A stretch of 64,000 nt of DNA from RGIG5050 sp045636065 (GTDB lineage Bacteria > Verrucomicrobiota > Kiritimatiellia > RFP12 > UBA1067): contig JAZTWW010000063.1 of assembly GCA_045636065.1 (NCBI GenBank), positions 12,891 to 76,890 of the forward strand. The letters are read 5' to 3'. This document shows, one piece after another, positions 8,220 through 15,587 of the stretch. The position numbers and the translations under genes were made by a program. A model generated the notes under the pieces. That model had not been told where the DNA came from, did no database searches, and worked only from the letters and a program-made list of their open reading frames with translations. Positions within the stretch are counted from its first letter, which is position 1. Each line of letters opens with the position of its first letter.

Positions 8220-8673
8220 AAAGGAAATGAAGGATTTCGCGGCAAGGGCGGCGGCGTTCCTTGGCGATGAAACTATTGCCGACGAGGTGGTTGCGGCTCA
8301 GAACGCAACGAAAACGGCACGGTCGCTTGCGCGCGAGCGTGCGAAGCGAGGACTTTCCCAGAAGGAAGTCGCCTTGCGAATGGGCGTGTCGCAATCAAAG
8401 GTGTGCCGTATGGAGGATGCGCTTGATGCAGATCTTTCGTATGGAGACATCGAATCGTACGCACATGCCTTGGGCTTGGATGTGAGTCTGTTCTACGATG
8501 CCGTGAACGCCAGCAAAGAAACGCGAGCCGCCAATTTCGCGAACGCCATTGCCGACATGATCGACAAGCTGCGTTCTCTTCTCCCAGAGGATTCTCGCTA
8601 TGGCGATGCCATCGACCGTTTCTCCGGCGGTGTGCTGTTCCCTATTGTGAGGGGACAGGTAGTATCTGTATGA
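8212..8673 (+). CDS. Xre-family antitoxin (HigA-like)
   Basis: A 153-residue protein with a clear helix-turn-helix at about residues 38-62 (AKRGLSQKEVALRMGVSQSK), followed by a helix in which residues recall Cro/CI repressors (DIESYAHALGLDVSLFYDA). The N-terminal 35 residues probably contact the toxin. The ATG at 8212 has a strong AAGGAGG site at the right distance, whereas a longer reading from 8182 lacks one. As antitoxin it should neutralise the product of the overlapping upstream gene and repress the promoter at 7779. Confidence 0.75.
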   Translation: MAEKEMKDFAARAAAFLGDETIADEVVAAQNATKTARSLARERAKRGLSQKEVALRMGVSQSKVCRMEDALDADLSYGDIESYAHALGLDVSLFYDAVNASKETRAANFANAIADMIDKLRSLLPEDSRYGDAIDRFSGGVLFPIVRGQVVSV

Positions 8674-8720
8674 CACCACTATTCCATCGAGGATGCAGTG
8701 CGGGATGGTAGAGAGTTTTT

Positions 8721-8756
8721 ATCTCACGCGGAGGCGCAGAGACGCAGAGATGAGAT
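8721..8756. repeat. small hairpin with GACGCAGAG-type repeat
   Basis: ATCTCA and TGAGAT form a short stem around a purine-rich segment containing CGCAGAGACGCAGAG. Sequences of this kind are scattered through many unrelated bacterial genomes as small intergenic repeats. Apart from this hairpin I see nothing in the 185 bp between the antitoxin gene and the DUF262 gene. Confidence 0.45.
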
Positions 8757-8858
8757 GGAAGTGATCTTCTGTTGCTTCTCGGAATGGGACAATAGGATGT
8801 ACGAGGAAGTTGTGTGGCAGATGGGAAGTAAATGTTGCTAATGAGGAGGTTTGTTGTT

Positions 8859-10706
8859 ATGGCAATTGATAGAGAAGAGATAAAAAAGTGGCTTGAGGGT
8901 TGGGTCAAGCAAAATAACACTTTTCGATTCGCAGAAGACACGGAGAATTCAAAGGCACACAACTATGTACAAGTCATCCCTTGGCCTAAAGAGAAAGATC
9001 CGTATCGAGGATGGGTTCATTACGAGGTAATAAAACGCAATGAGCAATGGTTTGCCGAATTCCATGTTGAACTATACAAGAGTCCAGCGCGGGATTCGTT
9101 AGAGAACAAGTTAAATGAAACGTTGAATAAAACTTCTCCAGTTGAAAATTCATATTTACGCGTGATATTCCGCGATTCTCGTTATGCAAATCGTTATTGG
9201 AGAAGTCGCTGTCCGATATTGACGGAAGATGATATGAAGACAGATCTTGATCTTCTTAAGAATCTTGTAGACGAGTCGGGAATTCTGAAATCCCAAGGCG
9301 GAGGAGACAGTGGCAATGGCGAACCGCCTGTTGGAATTAAGACAGTATCACTTGAAGAAGTGCTCGTCTGCAATTTACGAGTGCCTAACTATCAGCGCGG
9401 TTATTGCTGGCGCATGGAGGATGTCAGGCGAATGATGAATGATGCCTATGTTTGGCAGAAGAACCATGAGTCTGGCAATTATAACATTGGAACCGTTGTG
9501 CTAAAAATGGATAAGCCGAAATCGGAAGAAGAATGGTATACAATCATTGACGGACAACAACGGCTCACGACATTCGCCATGTTTGCTCGCTTGTTGCCAC
9601 AACAGAATCCTACGTTAGGTGAATTTGATTCTGGTGAGAACAATAGGCAAGGAAATACAATTGGATATCTTGTTCGCGCGAGGGATGTCCTAAGGACCTT
9701 CATTGATGGCGAAAGGCAGGTCAATTTAAAGCGCTTATCTATAAATGTAGTCCTATTGGGCGCGAGTGAATCAGACGATTTGGCCTACTTGTTCTTCAAC
9801 CACACAAACTCTTTAGGAAAGAGGCTGACGGATTATGAGTTGCTCAAGGGACATCACCTTCGATTTGTCGATACGGCTAGCCGATCAATAGATCGTGATG
9901 CCGCTGCAAAAAAGACTGTTGAAATTTGGAATAGGCTTGCACGACCGCTTGAAGTTGGTACATCTGACAAAAGCAGTGCCATCATAGAGAAAGGAATGGA
10001 GACGATACTGCATAAAACCCTATATCGTCTTCGTAAATGGGAAGCGGGAGAGCGTTTTTCTCCATGGGCCGACGAGTTGCCCTCACACGACTTGTTCCAT
10101 CATTTCTCGACGGATGATGAACCTTATGCAGGCGTTCTTTCGTCAGCACGTGCTGTCGACTATGATTCCATTGTGAGAGACGGTTCGGAATTCTTCGATT
10201 ATGCTGAGGCATATCGATGGAAGTTTGCAGCATATCTTCAGACGGCCGCGGCAGGTCTGTTATATGACAATCTTCGGGGACATTCTAATGATGTATTGTT
10301 TGACATCATTCGGGCTTTGGGATTCTTGTTTTATGACAGATTTGGCGAGAAATATTTGCCCGAAGCATTATACTGCATAACCTACCGTGTTTCGGAAATT
10401 AGAAACAAAGGGAGGGTAATGCAGAGGTATGTAGGCGACACTAGTATTTCCGGCATCTCCAAATGGGCTATGCCTAGTTTCCTGTCCTCTCAAATCAATC
10501 GTGCCAATCATGAGAGCATACTTTTCTCTATGCTTCTTGATCCAGCGCTTGATTATAAGACGAACAACAAACCAACGCAAACAATGAAAGCGTATTGGAC
10601 TGCTGCCGCAAAGCTGATTTCAGCACTGAAACCCAAGATGGAAGTATCCAAAGTGCAGTCGCGCGCAGAAGATCACGAAAAACAACTCGAGAAGGAGGTA
10701 AAATGA
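8859..10706 (+). CDS. DUF262 (GmrSD-like) restriction/defence protein, first subunit
   Basis: A 615-residue protein. Residues about 1-145 form an unrecognised N-terminal domain rich in aromatic residues. A DUF262 domain follows, with its hallmarks PNYQRGYCW (about 180) and IIDGQQRLTT (about 228). The expected C-terminal DUF1524 nuclease motif is absent. DUF262 is the nucleotide-dependent part of GmrSD-type modification-dependent restriction enzymes and of SspE/BrxU-like defence proteins. The ATG at 8859 follows GAGGAGG; the upstream in-frame ATG at 8832 lacks such a site. Its stop overlaps the next gene as ATGA, so both probably form one two-component system. Base composition is clearly more AT-rich than the flanking backbone. 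Confidence 0.75.
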   Translation: MAIDREEIKKWLEGWVKQNNTFRFAEDTENSKAHNYVQVIPWPKEKDPYRGWVHYEVIKRNEQWFAEFHVELYKSPARDSLENKLNETLNKTSPVENSYLRVIFRDSRYANRYWRSRCPILTEDDMKTDLDLLKNLVDESGILKSQGGGDSGNGEPPVGIKTVSLEEVLVCNLRVPNYQRGYCWRMEDVRRMMNDAYVWQKNHESGNYNIGTVVLKMDKPKSEEEWYTIIDGQQRLTTFAMFARLLPQQNPTLGEFDSGENNRQGNTIGYLVRARDVLRTFIDGERQVNLKRLSINVVLLGASESDDLAYLFFNHTNSLGKRLTDYELLKGHHLRFVDTASRSIDRDAAAKKTVEIWNRLARPLEVGTSDKSSAIIEKGMETILHKTLYRLRKWEAGERFSPWADELPSHDLFHHFSTDDEPYAGVLSSARAVDYDSIVRDGSEFFDYAEAYRWKFAAYLQTAAAGLLYDNLRGHSNDVLFDIIRALGFLFYDRFGEKYLPEALYCITYRVSEIRNKGRVMQRYVGDTSISGISKWAMPSFLSSQINRANHESILFSMLLDPALDYKTNNKPTQTMKAYWTAAAKLISALKPKMEVSKVQSRAEDHEKQLEKEVK

Positions 10707-12685
10707 TGAATGGCTTTAATCCCCCTGTCACACCAGAAAAAATCGTCAAAGAGGGTTGGCGTTTCTCAATTCCCATTTACCAGCGGTTATTTGTATGGGA
10801 AAGCGAGCAGATTGATCGATTGTTGGAGGACTTGTGGAAGGCAAGCGACTCAAAAACCAATCCTTATTATGTCGGTGTAATCACAACGGTCGAACAAGAA
10901 GACGGTAAAGATGGTCGTGTATTCAGTGTGGTCGATGGACAACAACGACTGACATTCTTGCTACTATTCTTTTGTGAATGTTTTGAGTATGAGGCTGCAA
11001 AGAGATTCGTATTAGTTGAAGCGTCAAACACTTCCGTTGAAAGTCTTCGCATAAGATTCATCGGGCGAGATGAAGACGAACTTGATATAAAGCGTTATTT
11101 GGCCAAGAATTGGGACAAAGTCAAGAATCGGAATTTCCAACAGTTCCATGATCGAATGGAAATATTCATTAATAAGAAGCATGAAGATTGGAAAAACAGA
11201 AACGATCACTTCATAAAATATGTTTACGAGAATACGTCGTTCTTGGCAAATGAACTGGTTGGTTACTCCAATGCAGATCTCAATTTGTATTTTGAGAAGA
11301 TGAACTCTACAGGAAGGCAACTCTCGCCGCTTGACCAGTTGAAAGGAATTCTAACATCTTGTGCTAATGATAAAGCATATGCATCGGAGTGGAATGATTG
11401 CTTCGACTTTGATAAGACAAGGCTGCAAGCCCAGAATGAGCGTGAAGAAGCAAACTCAAAGGCAGACAATTGTGAAGTGAATAGCAAACAAGATTCCAAT
11501 TGTAAAATAGATGATATTGCTAGTATAGTAAATTGGAATGGGAAAGTGGGTGACGAGCCTATTGCTCAGAACCAAGAATCCACTTCTTTCGCGCGCCTTC
11601 CAATGCGACCAGAAGTTTTGGCACTTCATGCATTACAGCTGACTTTAGAGGGGAATAATGGCGACATCGATTGTTCTTCGCCCCGACATCTTATAGATTC
11701 ATTCAATAAGGTGTTGGAATCGAAGAATATAGACAGCGCCAAATTTGCAAAAGCCTTTATGGCGAAATTGAAAAAGTATCGAGACTGGATTGATAGCAAC
11801 ATAATTTACTTGCGTGGTGAAGAGGAGGCTGATGGTGACGAGGTAAGTAATTCATCTGGGTTGAAATATGATTTTCGCAGTAAGGATAATCGTGATAATA
11901 AGAAGATGCTCCAATTGCAGTCAATGCTTTATGTCTCGTCAGGTGAAAGACAAGAGTGGATTTTGAAGGCTTATGAAACTTATAAAGATAAGCATAAGAA
12001 CCAGAAATTTGAGTTGTTTACAACGTTGAGAAGTCAGGCGTTAACCAAGGTTAAAGACTTGAGCCCAGATAGCTTGTCGTACAGTCCTGGCATGGAGCGA
12101 TTTGCATTCTGGATGCTTGACTATCTTTTATGGGAAAAGGTGTACGATGCATCACAGAAATACGATGCATCACAGAAAAAAGAAATAAGTATTTCATTTT
12201 CCGATGAGACAAATAATGAAGTTAAACAAGACTTCTCCAAAAACCAGATTGAAGCCATAATCCATTATCGTTTTACGCAAAACCGTTCCGTTGAGCATCT
12301 TCATCCTCAGAATCCTCAAATTGAAGGTGAAGAATGGAAGATTGATCGAGAGAAGAATAATGATGCCATTCGCAATTGTTTTGGAAATCTTTGTATGATT
12401 TCACAATCCACTAATTTATCGTTTGGCAACGAGCCAGTTAATGTCAAGTTTGAGAAATTCAGAAATGCTCTTGGTCAACGGTCGTCGTTGCAGAGCATAA
12501 AGTTAATGCTGATGTTTGTGGCTTGCGAAGGTGACGATTCTAAGTGGACCCCTAAACAAGCGATGACACATGGCTCTCAGATGCTAAGAATCCTAAAGGT
12601 TGAAGATGCGGCAATTAAGGATTGGGAAAATAATATGTATCCAATCAATGTGAATGCGGAAGAGGAAACAGGGGACAGTCCTTGA
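10703..12685 (+). CDS. DUF262-DUF1524 (GmrSD-like) nuclease, second subunit
   Basis: A 660-residue protein. The DUF262 motifs IPIYQRLFVW (about 24-33) and VVDGQQRLTF (about 77-86) are intact, and near the C-terminus VEHLHPQNP starts a DUF1524 His-Me/HNH-type nuclease domain that continues through NCFGNLCMIS. It therefore has both the NTPase-like and the nuclease half, while its partner has only the first. A strong GAAGGAGGT site precedes the ATG at 10703. GmrSD family members cut DNA carrying modified cytosines, so phage defence is likely; specificity is unknown. The last codons fall inside the GGGGACAGTC motif of repeat copy C. It also contains an in-frame 18-bp tandem duplication. Confidence 0.8.
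   Translation: MMNGFNPPVTPEKIVKEGWRFSIPIYQRLFVWESEQIDRLLEDLWKASDSKTNPYYVGVITTVEQEDGKDGRVFSVVDGQQRLTFLLLFFCECFEYEAAKRFVLVEASNTSVESLRIRFIGRDEDELDIKRYLAKNWDKVKNRNFQQFHDRMEIFINKKHEDWKNRNDHFIKYVYENTSFLANELVGYSNADLNLYFEKMNSTGRQLSPLDQLKGILTSCANDKAYASEWNDCFDFDKTRLQAQNEREEANSKADNCEVNSKQDSNCKIDDIASIVNWNGKVGDEPIAQNQESTSFARLPMRPEVLALHALQLTLEGNNGDIDCSSPRHLIDSFNKVLESKNIDSAKFAKAFMAKLKKYRDWIDSNIIYLRGEEEADGDEVSNSSGLKYDFRSKDNRDNKKMLQLQSMLYVSSGERQEWILKAYETYKDKHKNQKFELFTTLRSQALTKVKDLSPDSLSYSPGMERFAFWMLDYLLWEKVYDASQKYDASQKKEISISFSDETNNEVKQDFSKNQIEAIIHYRFTQNRSVEHLHPQNPQIEGEEWKIDREKNNDAIRNCFGNLCMISQSTNLSFGNEPVNVKFEKFRNALGQRSSLQSIKLMLMFVACEGDDSKWTPKQAMTHGSQMLRILKVEDAAIKDWENNMYPINVNAEEETGDSP
12143..12178 (+). repeat. 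18-bp in-frame tandem duplication
   Basis: Two perfect adjacent 18-bp units encode the hexapeptide YDASQK twice inside the DUF262-DUF1524 gene. The duplication keeps the frame and probably reflects replication slippage. Confidence 0.9.
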
Positions 12686-13040
12686 ATGCTCCAGATGCTT
12701 TGCAAGGCTGTCATTGCCCCATCATTTGCCATAAATGCTATTTTGTGGCATATTCGTGAATTTTTGCCAATTAATGCAAGATTTTCCAGCCCTTTCGTGT
12801 CCGCCGAAGGCGGTTTTCTGTCTGCTTAAGGCGATAACCCGAAGGGTTGCGGCTGGCGAGGCGCTCCCTGCGAAGACCGCGCGCAGGGTGCCATCCCTCA
12901 GTGGATGATTGCCTATATGCGGTCTTCAGGCAGGGATGCGACGCGCCAGCCGTAATCGCGTCGCAGACGCGATTCGCCTTAAGCAGTTTTCGTGGTCGCG
13001 CGTCAGCGCCAGCGATCTATAGTGCCACCTATGCGCCGCG
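12671..13040. repeat. intergenic repeat family, copy C, with nested insertion
   Basis: The copy starts with GGGGACAGTC overlapping the end of the DUF262-DUF1524 gene. It then has CATCATTTGCCATAAATGC, a TTTTGTGGCA hairpin, TTTTTGCCAATTAATGCAAG and CCAGCCCTTTCGTG. The repeat is interrupted there by a hairpin element and resumes with TTTTCGTGGTCGCGCGTCAG and GCGATCTATAGTGCCACCT. This fills the 536-bp gap to the TM2 gene; the remaining bases up to 13221 hold only a possible GTG-initiated N-terminal extension of that gene. Confidence 0.75.
12822..12986. repeat. 165-bp long-hairpin element nested in repeat copy C
   Basis: The outer arms are a perfect 13-bp inverted repeat (CTGCTTAAGGCGA at 12822-12834 and its complement at 12974-12986). 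Inner arms GGCTGGCG, TCCCTGC and GAAGACCGC at 12851-12880 pair with 12919-12951. The whole would fold into one long stem with a loop of about 38 bases. It divides the otherwise conserved CCTTTTCGTGG block of the host repeat, so it looks like an insertion. No coding capacity is visible; a MITE-like element or a structured RNA are both possible. Confidence 0.7.
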
Positions 13041-13221
13041 AGGGAGGTGTTTTCTCATAGATCCGACTCTCTGCGCCTATGCGGGAAATCAATTTCTGAA
13101 CAGGTGGTCATAATCTGAACTGCGGAAGGGTGAAAACGATGTGTTTTCAGCCTGTTTTCTTCTTGGCATGGTTATTGCTGTCTCAGTTGCAAGTAACAAC
13201 CAACAGAAAGTGAGGCAGGCA

Positions 13222-13599
13222 ATGATCAATGCGTATGACATCAATTCGTTCATAAGACGAAACCGGTATTCGTTCCCGAAATCGTTCGACATGACCCAGC
13301 TTACACAAGACGACCTGGCCAAGGTCGCATATATGGATTTCAAATCGCCAATAGCCGCGTTCTGGATACATTTCTTCTTGTGCTGCGGAAGACTCTATAT
13401 CGGGGATTGGATTATCGGCATAGCCCAGTTGGCATTGTGCCTTTTGGGCGGGATTGGATTGATATGGATCTTTTGCGATCTCTTCTGCATCAGAGCGGCC
13501 ACGAGAGAGAAAAATCTCCGCAACCTGATGGCGGCGGTAAATGGGCAGGGCAGGCAAGTCCCGACATTCGGCATAAACATGAACATCTCCCGCCGGTAG
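13222..13599 (+). CDS. TM2-domain membrane protein
   Basis: A 125-residue protein with a TM2 domain at about residues 40-105: KSPIAAFWIHFFLCCGRLYIGDW forms the first membrane segment and its GD turn, and the second segment contains LALCLLGGIGLIWIFCDLF with the family's Trp and Asp. The role of TM2 proteins in bacteria is poorly defined. I chose the ATG at 13222, behind GAGGCAGG; a GTG at 13141 would add 27 hydrophobic residues without a clear ribosome site. It lies in the accessory island between repeat copy C and a broken DUF262 fragment. Confidence 0.65.
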   Translation: MINAYDINSFIRRNRYSFPKSFDMTQLTQDDLAKVAYMDFKSPIAAFWIHFFLCCGRLYIGDWIIGIAQLALCLLGGIGLIWIFCDLFCIRAATREKNLRNLMAAVNGQGRQVPTFGINMNISRR

Positions 13600-13699
13600 T
13601 CTGGATTTGCAAGGCGATGGAACTGTATGCTTTGCATATGCTTGCCATGTGCCGGTTTGCGCTTCGTGAATTTCAGCAGAAAGGAAGAAGGATACAAAA

Positions 13700-13984
13700 A
13701 TGACTACATTCAATTCGGAACAGGGTGACAACAAAGCAAAGAATCGGCTTGTCATACCGGCCGTCCAAAGAGGAAAAGTCTGGAACGCGGCAAGAATAGA
13801 AACGTTATGGGATTCCATTTTCAAGAATTTCCCGATTGGGGGAATAGGCTGCGACAAACTCTGTGAGGGAGAAGCATGGTGGTATTGGTATGACAAATTC
13901 CAAAATCAAGAAGTGGTTGAAGTTGAGATTGAGCATAAGCTGCGGGCTCTTTACAAAATTGCGAAGCAAATAGGTAACTGCTGA
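13700..13984 (+). pseudogene. truncated DUF262 gene fragment
   Basis: A 94-codon frame. Residues about 17-49 match the start of a DUF262 domain (LVIPAVQRGKVWN, ETLWDSIFKNFPIGGI), of a different subtype from the two complete DUF262 genes upstream. After PIGGI the similarity stops, the DGQQR motif is missing, and the remaining 45 residues are unrelated to that family as far as I can see. This looks like the 5' end of a defence gene joined to other sequence by deletion. A usable ribosome site (GAAGGAAG) precedes the ATG, so a short product may still be made. Confidence 0.55.
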
Positions 13985-14047
13985 AAAGTAGTGAAAGAGT
14001 GATTTGGGATGCTGTCGGTAATTGGCGCTGTGTATTGAGGATGGAAG

Positions 14048-14380
14048 ATGAAAAAATCGTTGAATCTTGATCTGCTGGAGTTCCATATACGCGAGGCGGC
14101 GCAGGAGCTTGACTTGCTTATGGATGCGATCCAGCATGCAAAGGATGGGACGCGGCGGGAGGGTGCCGTCGGCGACGAGCCTTTGTACCGTCTGTTGCAG
14201 GAGGGTGCGCTTGCCGCATCGCTTGAACACGCCTACCACCATCTCAACTTCGCATGGAACGGGCGGTTCAAGACAATGCAGGAAGCGGATGCGCAGTTCG
14301 ACCGGAACGAAAAGTTTCCGCGTCCATCCGGCACCATCAAATGGTTTGCCAAGTTCTGGAAAACCGGGGACAGTCTCTAA
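14048..14380 (+). CDS. unrecognised protein with one HLNxAWN domain
   Basis: A 110-residue protein of unknown function. It has an N-terminal helix (LDLLEFHIREAAQELDLLMD) and a conserved block SLEHAYHHLNFAWNGR followed by a spaced F..NEKFP....W pattern. The same block occurs in the protein encoded at 14722-15429. Residues His, Asn and Trp are well placed for a small helical domain, but no catalytic inference is possible. The last residues are encoded inside the GGGGACAGTC motif of repeat copy D, so the repeat supplies the stop codon. Confidence 0.6.
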   Translation: MKKSLNLDLLEFHIREAAQELDLLMDAIQHAKDGTRREGAVGDEPLYRLLQEGALAASLEHAYHHLNFAWNGRFKTMQEADAQFDRNEKFPRPSGTIKWFAKFWKTGDSL

Positions 14381-14606
14381 TAACTCCGAATATTTTGAAA
14401 GCTATTCATCCTCCATCATTCGCCATAAATACCATATTTGTCATAAATGTCACCATTCGCCATAAATGCCATTTTGCGGCATTTGTGTGAATCTTTGCCA
14501 ATTAATGGCAAGATTTTCCAGCCTTTTCGTGGTCGCGCGTCAGCGCCATCAGCGATCTAAAGTGCACCTGCCAGAATTCCGCTCAGATCAGGTGCATCTT
14601 CTGACC
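14366..14606. repeat. intergenic repeat family, copy D (near full length)
   Basis: Blocks in order: GGGGACAGTC overlapping the upstream gene's last codons, CATCATTCGCCATAAATACC, AATGCC/GGCATT hairpin with loop ATTTTGC, TTGCC/GGCAA hairpin with loop AATTAAT, CCAGCCTTTTCGTGG, GTCGCGCGTCAGCGCC, GCGATCTAAAGTG and a terminal CACCTG/CAGGTG inverted repeat around a variable loop. It occupies most of the 341-bp gap before the next gene; the rest (to 14721) shows no feature. Confidence 0.8.
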
Positions 14607-14721
14607 ACCTGATGAAATCTTGAACAGAGTAAGGGCGTGGGACGAGCTTTCCCGCCATTTAAATGATGTTGGCACGGATGGTGCTATTGGCAGAGATGAA
14701 TCATGCGAAGGAGATAACGAG

Positions 14722-15429
14722 ATGAAAGCATTGACGTGGAAACCCATACTGTCGAACCTGACAGAGGCGAGCGGAGAGCTTAAGAAGCTTTATTGGCGTC
14801 TGCATTTTCTCGAATTAGGTGAACTGCCGGATAGCTGTCCGAATCATGCCGACGCATCAAAAGTGGATTGGTATGCGCGGCGAGAGTTGCGAGCCCCTTT
14901 TACCGAAGCGAATCTTTTTGTCAGCTTGGAACATGCCTATTGCCATCTTAACTGGGCCTGGAACTGTCGCCGCACGCCGGAAGAGCGCGTGTGGCATTTT
15001 TCTGACAGTGACGGCAACAGGTGGACGAAGTTCCCGGACACGGCGGATTTCGTGGACCTCTGGCCGTTGGATGGGACTGTCAAGGCTGGGAGAGGAATGC
15101 TTGGCAGCGCAAGGAAGGTGAACCTCTCGCCGATTCGTCTTGGCGTCCATCTGGCCAGCCGTAAGCTCGATATCCTATGCCGACTTGCCGCGAAGGAGCA
15201 TTTCGGAGAGAATGAGGTCGATCCGCCTAAGGGGATGACAATGGATGTCTGGAAACGGCCGCTCACGGAAAAGGAGTTTGCCCGTCGAATGCATCGCATC
15301 TACATGGAGCTGAACATTGTCTGGAACAGCCGAAGAGACAGGAACATGGTCGCAACGGGGCGTGCCTTCAATAGGCGCCGATGCTTTCCCCCTGACTTCG
15401 CGGCAGCCTGCTGCAACATGTGGCGGTAA
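14722..15429 (+). CDS. unrecognised protein with two HLNxAWN-type domains
   Basis: A 235-residue protein that looks like an internal duplication of the domain in the gene at 14048. The first copy (about residues 8-115) contains SLEHAYCHLNWAWNCR and ends FPDTADFVDLW; the second (about 135-235) contains RMHRIYMELNIVWNSR and ends FPPDFAAACCNMW. Each copy begins with a long helix (ASGELKKLYWRL; ASRKLDILCRLA). No known family recognised. The ATG at 14722 follows GAAGGAG; readings that start upstream lack a site. The next gene, a sigma-54 activator, begins 158 bp downstream on the same strand and may be functionally linked. Confidence 0.6.
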   Translation: MKALTWKPILSNLTEASGELKKLYWRLHFLELGELPDSCPNHADASKVDWYARRELRAPFTEANLFVSLEHAYCHLNWAWNCRRTPEERVWHFSDSDGNRWTKFPDTADFVDLWPLDGTVKAGRGMLGSARKVNLSPIRLGVHLASRKLDILCRLAAKEHFGENEVDPPKGMTMDVWKRPLTEKEFARRMHRIYMELNIVWNSRRDRNMVATGRAFNRRRCFPPDFAAACCNMWR

Positions 15430-15587
15430 TATTCATGAATGCGATCAAGGGATATGAGTGCATGAGAACCTTCGACAGACCAAGGCTTAGAATCGAACGG
15501 CAAATTGTCCGATTAAAATTTGAACATAATGGGCAAAATGTGATAAAATATATACTTGGTGAAAGCAATCAAAAGGGTGGGTGTAAG

